Part shown: piece by piece, positions 1 through 6,787 of the stretch
Layout: each line of letters begins with the position of its first letter
Position numbering within the stretch: position 1 is the stretch's first letter
Notes under the pieces: model-generated
Databases searched by the model: none
What the model saw: the letters and a program-made list of their open reading frames with translations, nothing else
What the model was told of the DNA's origin: nothing
Program-made: the position numbers and the translations under genes
NCBI GenBank assembly: GCA_016285215.1
Contig: JAEEQI010000095.1
Coordinates: 1-9,448 of the forward strand
DNA from: Bacteroidales bacterium
Lineage (GTDB): Bacteria; Bacteroidota; Bacteroidia; Bacteroidales; UBA932
Length of the DNA: 9,448 bases
Reading direction: 5' to 3'

Positions 1-1298
1 ATGAAGACACACTCCCACTGGCCACCCTGGGCCTTGTGGCAGGTAATGGCATGGGCATATTTGAGCTGCAGGGCACTATAGAACGCATCGGCCCGGACGG
101 CATCGTAGCGCTTCTTCTTGGTAGGGAGATGCGCATAATCGGCCGAAACGCCCTCCCACAGGGCCTGCGACTGCTCGCGGGTCAGGGCCGGGGACTCGCT
201 GTCCAGCGTATCCAGCAGCACCTTGCTCTCCACCTCCTGGCCTCCGTAGTCGGGGAAAGCCAGCGTGGCGTCGGCAAAATGCAGCCCGTACCGCTCTTCG
301 TAATGGCGGATGCGAACCAGCTCGGCAATGTCGCCGTTGGCAATGTAGTCCGTGCCCTCCAGGTCTTCGCGATAATTGTTCTTGACCACCATCAGACGGT
401 CTCCACGGCACAGTTTCTCTTCCCGGTACAGCACCTGGGCACGGATGCCGGCATTGTACCGAACCGCGCGTTTGTTGGAGCGGCAGAGCACCGCCACCTC
501 ATCGGTTCCGTACTTGTCGTAGGCATCGGACAGCGTTTCCAGGAGCTCTCCCCCACCAATGCGCTTGACATCGGGCAGGGCATCGGAGAGGCCCAGGTCG
601 GCCAGTTCAATGGAATCCTCCATAGAATCCAGCAAAACGCGAAGATGTGTTGCATTGACCAGAATCCCGGAATCGGAAGCCTGGCGCACCACGGTGGTCA
701 AAGTAGCATACGAGACCCCGCCAAAGCCTTCCATATACTCCGGAGAAAGCGCCGGAGAAGCATCCAGACCCACCGGCGGCAGCTGTGCAGCATCGCCCAC
801 CAGAATGAGGCGGCAGTCGGCGCCGGAGCGCACAAACGAAACCAGATCGGCCAGCAGATTGCCCGTACCAAAAGCCCCGCCGCCGTCCGTGGTGGTAATG
901 CCAATGAGCGACACCTCGTCCACAATGAACAGCGTGCTGCGGGCCTTGTTGGGCGCCAGCGAGAACTGGCCCATTCCATCGGCCCCAAAAGATTTCTGCC
1001 TGTAAATGTGCTTGTGAATGGTGGAAGCCGGCTTTCCGCAATAGCCGCTGAGAACCTTGGCCGAACGCCCGGTAGGAGCCAGCAGAACGCACGGAACCTT
1101 CAAAGAAGACAGCCCGGCCACCACGGAAGCCAGGGCAGAAGTCTTACCGGTTCCCGCATAGCCGTTCACCACCAGGATATCGCCGTCGTCAGAAGTCAAA
1201 AAGGAAGAAATCTGCCTCAGAAGCTTGTCCTGGCAGGGGGTGGTTTCATAGGAAAAACAGCCCAGAAACGTCTTATACAGAAAGCCCGAGCGGTCCAC
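1..1298 (-). CDS. RecD-like SF1B ATP-dependent DNA helicase, 3' end cut by window edge
   Basis: This frame is open from a GTG at 1298 to the left edge, 432 codons without a stop, so the C-terminus lies outside the window. Visible SF1 helicase motifs in order: Walker A GYAGTGKT (residues 46-53, Lys52); motif Ia LAPTGRSA (about 72-79); Walker B VDEVSL with Asp127-Glu128; motif III GDAAQLPPVG (168-177); and motif VI ITCHKAQGGQW (about 418-428). Motif VI near the end is typical of the UvrD_C_2 fold, so only a short tail is probably missing. The family unwinds DNA with ATP hydrolysis and resembles the RecD/RecD2 group; Bacteroidetes carry such single-chain RecD-like proteins without RecBC. The GTG start is chosen because it overlaps the trkH stop (TAGTG) and leaves the usual 45 or so residues before Walker A, including a TPxQ-like 'TTPCQ' (Q-motif region). 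Class is secure; the exact in vivo role is inferred. Confidence 0.9.
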   Translation of the reverse strand, partial: MDRSGFLYKTFLGCFSYETTPCQDKLLRQISSFLTSDDGDILVVNGYAGTGKTSALASVVAGLSSLKVPCVLLAPTGRSAKVLSGYCGKPASTIHKHIYRQKSFGADGMGQFSLAPNKARSTLFIVDEVSLIGITTTDGGGAFGTGNLLADLVSFVRSGADCRLILVGDAAQLPPVGLDASPALSPEYMEGFGGVSYATLTTVVRQASDSGILVNATHLRVLLDSMEDSIELADLGLSDALPDVKRIGGGELLETLSDAYDKYGTDEVAVLCRSNKRAVRYNAGIRAQVLYREEKLCRGDRLMVVKNNYREDLEGTDYIANGDIAELVRIRHYEERYGLHFADATLAFPDYGGQEVESKVLLDTLDSESPALTREQSQALWEGVSADYAHLPTKKKRYDAVRADAFYSALQLKYAHAITCHKAQGGQWECVF

Positions 1299-2749
1299 TA
1301 GTACTTCCTGTTAAAGATACCGGAAATCACGGCCAGCACGGGGTAAATTTCCACGCGGCCCAGGAACATATCGAAGGAGAAGATGAACTTGAGGATACCC
1401 GGCTCGGCGTTGTAATTGCCCATAGAGCCAATGTCTCCCAGCGACGGGCCCACATTGCTCAAAGAGGCCACAGAGCCCAGTATGGCGTGGTTATTGGGGT
1501 CTCCCACCAGCATACAAATCACAGTGGAAATACCCACCAGCAGGAAGTACATAGCAATGTACAGAACCTGCGGATAAATCTCTTCGTCGTGCAGGATGCG
1601 GCGGCCCAGACGCACCTCAAAGATGGTGGACGGATACAGGGTCTTGCGAATCTGCATCCGGATGGCCTTGAACAGCACCAGCGCACGGTCCACTTTAAGA
1701 CCGCCGGAGGTAGAACCCGCACAGCCGCAAACCAGCGACACCAGCACCAGCATAAAGCACGCCAGCATAGGCCAGTCGGCGTTATCCGTCACCGCCAGAC
1801 CGGAAGTAGAAGCGTAGCTCACCACCTGGAAAGTGCCGTCCAGGAAGGCCTTCCCCCAGCTCATCCCCGTGCCATCGAGCTTAAGGGACAAAGCCGTCAC
1901 AATGGAAACAGCCGCCAGGGAAATCACATAGAACCGCAGAATAGGGTTATGTAAGGGCCGAACAGACCTTCCCACCAGCACCATAAAGATAATGCCAAAG
2001 TGGATGGACCCCACGAACATAAAGATAATGGTGAGGATGGAAATGGCCGGCGAATTGAAGGCGGCAATGCTGAGATTCTTGGTAGAGAAGCCGCCGGTAG
2101 CGCTCACGCTGAAGGCGTGGCAGATGGCGTCGAACCACGACATACCGGCAGCCATATAGGAAATGAAAGCCACGGCGCCCAAGCCGAGGAACACCGAAGC
2201 AAAGATGCTCACAGACTTGTTGGCGCGGCTTCTATAGTCGTCTCTGGAGAGCGAAGACAGCTCCATATTGGTAAGACGCAGACGGATGGGCGAGGTATTG
2301 GGAATGATGAGCAGCAGGAAAACCACAACTCCCAAACCGCCAATGAAATGCGTGGCCGAACGCCAGAAAAGCAGGCTCCGCGGCAGGGCCTCCACATCTT
2401 CCAGAATGGTGGCACCGGTTGTGGTAAAGCCCGACACGCTCTCAAACCAGGCGTTGATAACCGTGAAAGGACCGCCCCACAGGGCATAAGGCAGAGCGCC
2501 GAAGATGAAAGACAGCAGCCACGACAGGAAGATGATCATAAAGCCATCCTTCAGCGAGATCTGCATATTCTTGCGGGTGAAGATGAAGGGGAAGATACCC
2601 ACAATGAAGGTAATGGTGAAGCTAATCATAAGGGGGCCCAGGGCACTGTCTCCCCCATCGATGAGCGATACCACCACCGACAACAACATAAACAGGGCAC
2701 TCACCAGGAGTGCCACGCCCACGTTGCGGGATATAACCTTCAAATTCAT
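1298..2749 (-). CDS. trkH: TrkH-family potassium uptake channel subunit
   Basis: This 483-residue, highly hydrophobic protein has the normal length of TrkH/KtrB proteins, which form the K+-conducting membrane subunit of Trk/Ktr systems. The four pore-loop filters are visible: TTTGA (109-113), SATGG (216-220), STSG (314-317) and NVGP (432-435). The sequence GSTSGGLK (345-352) matches the flexible intramembrane gating loop after the third repeat. The start ATG at 2749 overlaps the stop of the upstream gene as ATGA, and its own TAG overlaps the GTG of the helicase gene, so three genes are probably translated in a coupled way. The cytoplasmic nucleotide-binding partner TrkA/KtrA, which normally gates this channel, is not encoded in the window and must come from elsewhere if used. 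Confidence 0.95.
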   Translation of the reverse strand: MNLKVISRNVGVALLVSALFMLLSVVVSLIDGGDSALGPLMISFTITFIVGIFPFIFTRKNMQISLKDGFMIIFLSWLLSFIFGALPYALWGGPFTVINAWFESVSGFTTTGATILEDVEALPRSLLFWRSATHFIGGLGVVVFLLLIIPNTSPIRLRLTNMELSSLSRDDYRSRANKSVSIFASVFLGLGAVAFISYMAAGMSWFDAICHAFSVSATGGFSTKNLSIAAFNSPAISILTIIFMFVGSIHFGIIFMVLVGRSVRPLHNPILRFYVISLAAVSIVTALSLKLDGTGMSWGKAFLDGTFQVVSYASTSGLAVTDNADWPMLACFMLVLVSLVCGCAGSTSGGLKVDRALVLFKAIRMQIRKTLYPSTIFEVRLGRRILHDEEIYPQVLYIAMYFLLVGISTVICMLVGDPNNHAILGSVASLSNVGPSLGDIGSMGNYNAEPGILKFIFSFDMFLGRVEIYPVLAVISGIFNRKY

Positions 2750-3570
2750 TCGGCCTTTTCTTTAAACTCTGCTATGCGCTTGCGGAGCTGGCGGTTTTCT
2801 TCCGTGAGGTCCGTGACGGACTGGTTCAAATCGGCCAATTGGTCGTTTCCGTCAAAGGTATACGTATAGCGCCGGCGGTAACTCAAATAGTCCCGCAGGT
2901 TGTATAGCATCTTGTACAGAGGATCCACATAGTACGCCAGCATAAAGAACATCAGCAGGAACAGCAGGATAATTCCCACGGCCAGGGCCACGGCGCTGGG
3001 GATGATGCTCCGGTAGAAGCCGCGGTCAAAGTTCTCGGAATTGGTCTGGAGATCGTTGTGGATGGTCTCACCCAGGCGGTCCAGATAGGACCTCATACGG
3101 CCAAACAGCGGCTGCAGGCGGTTGAAGTACCAGTCCCGGGTGTTAATGAAACTGGACTGCAGCACATCTTCAATCTCCATCGATGCCAGCATATAGGCCG
3201 AATACGCATAAAGCACAGAATCAGCCAAAGGAGCAGTAGTAGCAGCCACGGACTGTCTGAGGGAATCCGTATGGGTAAGGAAGGCCTCGCGGTCAAAGTC
3301 AGGAAGGGCCGAAATGTTATCGTCTCCCACCACGGCCAGCAGCTGCAGGTTGTACTGGTCCACGGCGTCCACAAGGCGCTGTGCCACGCGGAGGTCGTTG
3401 ATGTCGTTGGCAATCATTCCAGATACGTAATTGGACATATGCCTATACTCCACCACGGAGATAACGCTGGACATCAGGAGCACCACGGCAATGGCCAGAA
3501 TGGAGAGAATCATCTTCATTCTGAGCGATAAGCGAAAGCCTTGCAGCCAGTTTTTAAACTTCACAAACAT
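2746..3570 (-). CDS. Two-TM sensor-like membrane protein with HAMP-like domain and coiled coil, no output domain
   Basis: This 274-residue protein has the architecture of a chemoreceptor or histidine-kinase input half. It starts with a short basic segment (RLSLRMKM, 14-21). TM1 spans about 19-41. A predicted periplasmic, mostly helical region of roughly 145 residues (42-188) suggests a four-helix-bundle sensor. TM2 spans about 189-214. A HAMP-like segment follows: VDPLYKM at 215-221, then a second helix beginning GNDQLADL (241-248), where HAMP domains usually have DE. The protein ends in a charged heptad-like coiled coil (about 244-274, ending KEKAE). There is no kinase, cyclase, GGDEF or methyl-accepting output domain. 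Its TGA overlaps the trkH ATG by 4 nt, suggesting joint synthesis and possibly modulation of TrkH. I do not recognise a named family. The start at 3570 is the first ATG after a TAnnTTTG box; ATG at 3519 (Met18) is a less likely alternative. Confidence 0.85.
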   Translation of the reverse strand: MFVKFKNWLQGFRLSLRMKMILSILAIAVVLLMSSVISVVEYRHMSNYVSGMIANDINDLRVAQRLVDAVDQYNLQLLAVVGDDNISALPDFDREAFLTHTDSLRQSVAATTAPLADSVLYAYSAYMLASMEIEDVLQSSFINTRDWYFNRLQPLFGRMRSYLDRLGETIHNDLQTNSENFDRGFYRSIIPSAVALAVGIILLFLLMFFMLAYYVDPLYKMLYNLRDYLSYRRRYTYTFDGNDQLADLNQSVTDLTEENRQLRKRIAEFKEKAE

Positions 3571-3575
3571 AAATA

Positions 3576-3583
3576 CAAAGATA
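3576..3583 (-). promoter_or_regulatory. Bacteroidetes -7 box for the sensor-trkH-helicase operon
   Basis: Read on the minus strand the bases are TATCTTTG, a perfect match to the TAnnTTTG -7 element of the Bacteroidetes primary sigma factor. I see no good -33 TTTG at about 19 nt upstream; the nearest TTTG is only 12 nt away. The box ends 5 nt before the ATG at 3570, which would make the transcript nearly leaderless. Confidence 0.5.
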
Positions 3584-3629
3584 CATAATTTTCAGCAAAT
3601 GGACATTTAAAAAATATTTATTGTTTTTG

Positions 3630-3661
3630 CTTGTATATTGATAAAAAATTTCATAAATTTG
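3630..3661 (+). promoter_or_regulatory. Bacteroidetes-type promoter for the ROK/aminotransferase operon
   Basis: TAAATTTG at 3654-3661 fits the TAnnTTTG -7 consensus. A weak -33 element, CTTG or TTGT at 3630-3634, lies 19-20 nt upstream in an AT-rich stretch; a true TTTG at 3626-3629 is 24 nt away, slightly long. The predicted transcription start is around 3665-3668, giving a 5' leader of about 20 nt before the ATG at 3685. No Shine-Dalgarno is visible, as is usual in this phylum. Confidence 0.55.
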
Positions 3662-3673
3662 CGCAAGCGCAAA
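3658..3673. promoter_or_regulatory. Palindromic operator candidate overlapping the ROK gene promoter
   Basis: TTTGCGC and GCGCAAA form perfect 7-bp inverted arms around a 2-nt AA centre, embedded in AT-rich DNA. The left arm includes the TTTG of the -7 box, and the centre falls at the predicted transcription start. That is where a repressor would block initiation. Because the gene behind it encodes a winged-helix ROK repressor, autoregulation is the natural inference. It does not obviously match the enterobacterial NagC/Mlc site, and it could instead fold as a small hairpin in the 5' leader. Confidence 0.45.
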
Positions 3674-3684
3674 AAATTTAAGCT

Positions 3685-4887
3685 ATGAGGGAAACGTTTC
3701 TCGAAAAAAAGGATAATAAAAACTCCTTGCTCAAAAAAACTATTCTCTATCTGTGCATTGAGCACGGAGAGCATAGTATCGCCTCCATTTCAGAGGCCAT
3801 TGGTGCGTCTGTCCCCACCGCCACCAAGCTCATCGGAGAGCTTATGAGTGAGGGATTTATGATAGATCTGGGCAAGTCCGGCACCTCCGGCGGCCGCAGA
3901 CCTTCCATCTATGGTCTCAACCCCGAGGCCGGCTATTTCGTGGGCGTTGCCATCCGCAACAAGCACGCCAGCATAGCCGTAACGGACTTCAAGGGAGGCC
4001 TTATCCATTTCAAGGACGACATCCCCTTCATTATGGAAGCCAACGAGGCCACCATCCACAAGATGTCAGCCACCATCCGCGAATACCTGGACAAGCAGGA
4101 CCTGGACTGGAACAAGATTATGGGCCTGGGACTCAGCATCCCCGGCCGTGTAAACCCCGTTACCGGCTACAGCAACACGTACTCGTTTGACGAGCATCGG
4201 CCCATCTCCCAAATCCTGGAAGAAGACCTCAATGTACACGTGGTTCTGGAGAACGACTCCCGCGCTATGACTTACGGAGAATACCTGGGCGGCGGTCTCA
4301 AAGAGAAGAATATGCTCTTTGTGAACGTGAGCTGGGGTCTGGGTATGGGTATGATTCTGGAAGGCAAGCTCTACTACGGAACTTCCGGCTATAGCGGCGA
4401 GTTCGGCCACTTCCCTCTGCTGGACAACGGCCAAATCTGCCGCTGCGGTAAAATCGGCTGCCTGGAGACGGGCGTTTCCGGTTCGGCCCTGGTAAGAATG
4501 ATTGGAGAAAGCCTGAGCGCAGGCCGCGCTTCGTCCCTGGCTGCCAAGTATAAGGAAGAAGGCAAAGTTAACCTTAACGATATCCTCACCGCCATCAAGA
4601 ACGAGGACACCCTCGCTATCGAGACGGTGGAAGAACTGGGAACCAACCTGGGCAAGGGCCTGGCGGGTCTCATCAATATCTTCAACCCTCAGCTCGTGGT
4701 CATTGGCGGTAAGGTGGCCGTGGCAGCCGGAGACTTCCTGATGCTGCCCATCCGCACCGCCATCAAGCGGCACGTGCTCAACATTGCCCACCAAGATACC
4801 ACCATCAAGCTTACACAACTCAAGCAAAAAGCGGCCCCTATGGGAGCAGCGCTCCTGGTACGCGGCCGTATGTTAGGAATCCTATAA
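3685..4887 (+). CDS. ROK-family transcriptional regulator (NagC/Mlc-like)
   Basis: The 400-residue length is typical of ROK repressors. Residues about 14-62 form a winged helix-turn-helix (recognition-helix region SVPTATKLIGELM, 42-54), followed by GGRRP (69-73), common in ROK repressors. The rest is the sugar-kinase-like fold. END at 189-191 holds the catalytic-type Asp191; GEFGH (238-242) and CRCGKIGCLE (252-261) give the zinc ligands His242, Cys252, Cys254 and Cys259 plus Glu261, the ROK signature. The phosphate-binding DxGxT expected near residue 86 is replaced by VGVAIRN, so kinase activity is unlikely while sugar binding appears retained. In this family a sugar or phosphosugar typically releases the protein from DNA. 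The gene is first in a two-gene unit, 6 nt before the aminotransferase, behind a palindromic promoter. The ligand cannot be read from the sequence. Confidence 0.92.
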   Translation: MRETFLEKKDNKNSLLKKTILYLCIEHGEHSIASISEAIGASVPTATKLIGELMSEGFMIDLGKSGTSGGRRPSIYGLNPEAGYFVGVAIRNKHASIAVTDFKGGLIHFKDDIPFIMEANEATIHKMSATIREYLDKQDLDWNKIMGLGLSIPGRVNPVTGYSNTYSFDEHRPISQILEEDLNVHVVLENDSRAMTYGEYLGGGLKEKNMLFVNVSWGLGMGMILEGKLYYGTSGYSGEFGHFPLLDNGQICRCGKIGCLETGVSGSALVRMIGESLSAGRASSLAAKYKEEGKVNLNDILTAIKNEDTLAIETVEELGTNLGKGLAGLINIFNPQLVVIGGKVAVAAGDFLMLPIRTAIKRHVLNIAHQDTTIKLTQLKQKAAPMGAALLVRGRMLGIL

Positions 4888-4893
4888 ACTAAT

Positions 4894-6087
4894 ATGCCCC
4901 AAATTTCTGATCTCGGCTCTCGGATGCCTTCATCCCCCATCCGAAAGCTTGCTCCGCTTGCGCGTGAGGCAAAAAAAGAGGGAGTCAAGGTGTACCACCT
5001 CAATATTGGCCAGCCGGACCTCCCCACCCCCCAGAAGGCCCTCGATGCGCTCAAACACGTAGACCGCAAAACCCTGGAATACAGCCCCTCTGAAGGCTAT
5101 CCGGGTCTCCGCGAAAAACTGGTGGGTTACTACAAGAAGTTCAACGTAGACGTAACGCCGGAAGAGATTATTGTCACCTGCGGCGGTTCCGAAGCCATCC
5201 TCCTGGGTCTGCTCAGCTGCCTGGACCCCGACGACGAGCTCATTATGGTGGAACCCGGCTACGCCAACTATATTTCCTTTGCCAAAACGGCCCGCGTGAA
5301 GGTTAAGACCGTTACCTCCCGCATCGAGGACGGCTTTGCCCTTCCTTCCGTAGAGGCTTTTGAGGAAGCCATCGGCCCCAAGACCAAGGCCATCCTGCTT
5401 TGCAATCCTTCCAACCCCACGGGTTATGTGTATACTCCGGAAGAACTCCAGAAGATCAAGGAGATTGTGGTCAAGCACGACCTCTTCCTGTTCTCGGACG
5501 AGGTTTACCGTGAGTTCCGCTACAACGGCCAGCCTTACGTGAGCGCTATGTCGCTGGGCATTCCGGAGCACGTAATTATGATTGACTCCGTAAGTAAGCG
5601 TTACTCCGAGTGCGGTATCCGCATTGGTATGCTGGTAACCCACAACAAGGAAGTACACGACACGGTAATGAAGTTCTGCCAGGCCCGCCTGAGCCCGCCC
5701 CTGCTGGGACAGATAGTGGCCGAAGCCTCCATCGAAGGTACGGAAGATTACGCCAAGGAGTGCTTTGACGAGTACAAGGCCCGCAGAGACTTCTTCATCA
5801 AGGGTCTCAACGAGATTCCGGGAGTGTACTCCCCTATGCCCGGCGGTGCGTTCTACACGGTGGCCAGCCTGCCGGTAGATGATGCCGAGGATTTCTGCCG
5901 CTGGCTCCTCACGGACTTCCGCCTGAACGGAGAAACCGTGATGATGGCCCCGGCCGCCGGCTTCTACAGCACGCCCGGCCTGGGAAAGAACCAGGTAAGA
6001 ATGGCTTACGTTCTAAAAGAAGAAGACCTGGCCCAAGCCCTCAAAGTGCTCCGGGCTGCTTTGGCTACGTATAAAGACCGCCATTAA
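4894..6087 (+). CDS. PLP-dependent class I/II aminotransferase (fold type I, AspC/AlaT-like)
   Basis: This 397-residue protein has the usual length and landmarks of class I/II aminotransferases. The N-terminal LNIGQPD (36-42) and Tyr63 region lead to GGSEAI (97-102) near the cofactor phosphate site. NPSNPTG (171-177) contains the conserved Asn174. SDEVY (201-205) contains Asp202, which pairs with the pyridine nitrogen. DSVSKRYS (231-238) contains Lys235, the internal-aldimine lysine. NQVRMAY (366-372) contains Arg369, which binds the substrate carboxylate. It should transfer amino groups between an amino acid and 2-oxoglutarate or another keto acid in the cytoplasm; the side-chain specificity is not predictable here. 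Start ATG lies 6 nt after the ROK stop, so the two are cotranscribed. Its last 23 nt overlap the 3' end of the opposite-strand reductase gene. Confidence 0.93.
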   Translation: MPQISDLGSRMPSSPIRKLAPLAREAKKEGVKVYHLNIGQPDLPTPQKALDALKHVDRKTLEYSPSEGYPGLREKLVGYYKKFNVDVTPEEIIVTCGGSEAILLGLLSCLDPDDELIMVEPGYANYISFAKTARVKVKTVTSRIEDGFALPSVEAFEEAIGPKTKAILLCNPSNPTGYVYTPEELQKIKEIVVKHDLFLFSDEVYREFRYNGQPYVSAMSLGIPEHVIMIDSVSKRYSECGIRIGMLVTHNKEVHDTVMKFCQARLSPPLLGQIVAEASIEGTEDYAKECFDEYKARRDFFIKGLNEIPGVYSPMPGGAFYTVASLPVDDAEDFCRWLLTDFRLNGETVMMAPAAGFYSTPGLGKNQVRMAYVLKEEDLAQALKVLRAALATYKDRH

Positions 6088-6784
6088 CGGAAATAACTTC
6101 TCCCGTCACGTAAGAGGCCGCTTCTGAAGCTAAAAAGCCGACGACAGCGGCCACTTCTTCGGGATTGCCAAAGCGGGCGGCGGGGATGTCCTTCTTGAGG
6201 GTGGCCTCGTCCAGGCCTTCCACCATATCGGTCTTGATGAAACCGGGCGCCACGGCGTTCACGGTCACTTTCTTGCGGGCTACCTCCTGGGCCAAAGCCT
6301 TGGTGGCGGCAATCATACCGCCTTTGGCGGCCGAGTAGTTGGTCTGGCCCGGCAGGCCCTTGAGGCCGCTGAGGGAGGCCACGTTCACAATTCGGCCATA
6401 TTTATGCAGGAGCATCTGCTCCAGCACGGCCTTGGTGGTATAGAACCAGCCGTTCAGGTTGGTATTGAGCACCTTCTCCCACTCCTGCGGCTCCAGCCAG
6501 ATGAGGAGGTTGTCCTTGCGGATACCGGCATTGTTCACCAGCACCTCAATGTACTCGCCGGGATGGGCCTCCTGCCAGCCGCCAATGGCCGTTTTCACGG
6601 CCTCGGGGTCTCCCACGTCAAACTTCAAAAGTTCTCCCTGGCCTTCAATGAGGGCGAGGGCTTCCTCGGCCGCCGTCTGGTTGGACACATAGTTGATGAG
6701 CACATAGTAACCCATCTTGTGGAGTTCCTGGCAAATGGCGCGGCCAATACCGCGGCTACCGCCGGTAACAAGGGCAGTTTTCAT
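6065..6784 (-). CDS. fabG: FabG-type 3-oxoacyl-[ACP] reductase (short-chain dehydrogenase)
   Basis: The 239-residue length is standard for FabG-like SDRs. The NADPH site TGGSRGIG (7-14) and NNAG (84-87) are intact, and the catalytic set is complete: Asn109 in NTNLNG, Ser137 in VNVASLSG, Tyr150 and Lys154 in NYSAAKGG. The C-terminal GEVISVNGG (228-236) is the usual SDR ending. The enzyme reduces 3-oxoacyl-ACP to 3-hydroxyacyl-ACP. It is the third gene behind the ketosynthase and FAD oxidoreductase (3-nt gap), so it more likely serves as the ketoreductase of that specialised polyketide or polyene pathway (ApeQ-like role) than as the housekeeping FabG. That placement is inference from context. 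The gene ends convergent with and overlapping the aminotransferase gene. Confidence 0.9.
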   Translation of the reverse strand: MKTALVTGGSRGIGRAICQELHKMGYYVLINYVSNQTAAEEALALIEGQGELLKFDVGDPEAVKTAIGGWQEAHPGEYIEVLVNNAGIRKDNLLIWLEPQEWEKVLNTNLNGWFYTTKAVLEQMLLHKYGRIVNVASLSGLKGLPGQTNYSAAKGGMIAATKALAQEVARKKVTVNAVAPGFIKTDMVEGLDEATLKKDIPAARFGNPEEVAAVVGFLASEAASYVTGEVISVNGGLYT

Positions 6785-6787
6785 ACT

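Noticed and set aside
36..1301. Long open frame on the plus strand (421 codons)
   Set aside because: It lies antisense to a frame with complete helicase motifs (GYAGTGKT, DE, GDAAQLPPVG, CHKAQG). The plus-strand translation shows no recognisable domain and is a codon-bias shadow.
2000..2869. 289-codon plus-strand frame across trkH and the sensor gene
   Set aside because: It spans two opposite-strand genes, is low in hydrophobic residues and rich in His/Gly/Gln, and resembles no family. It is the mirror of TrkH membrane codons.
6117..6160. Intrinsic terminator near the convergent gene ends
   Set aside because: Only a 4-bp GCTT/AAGC stem followed by A-rich coding sequence is present. It has no convincing stem plus T-run on either strand.
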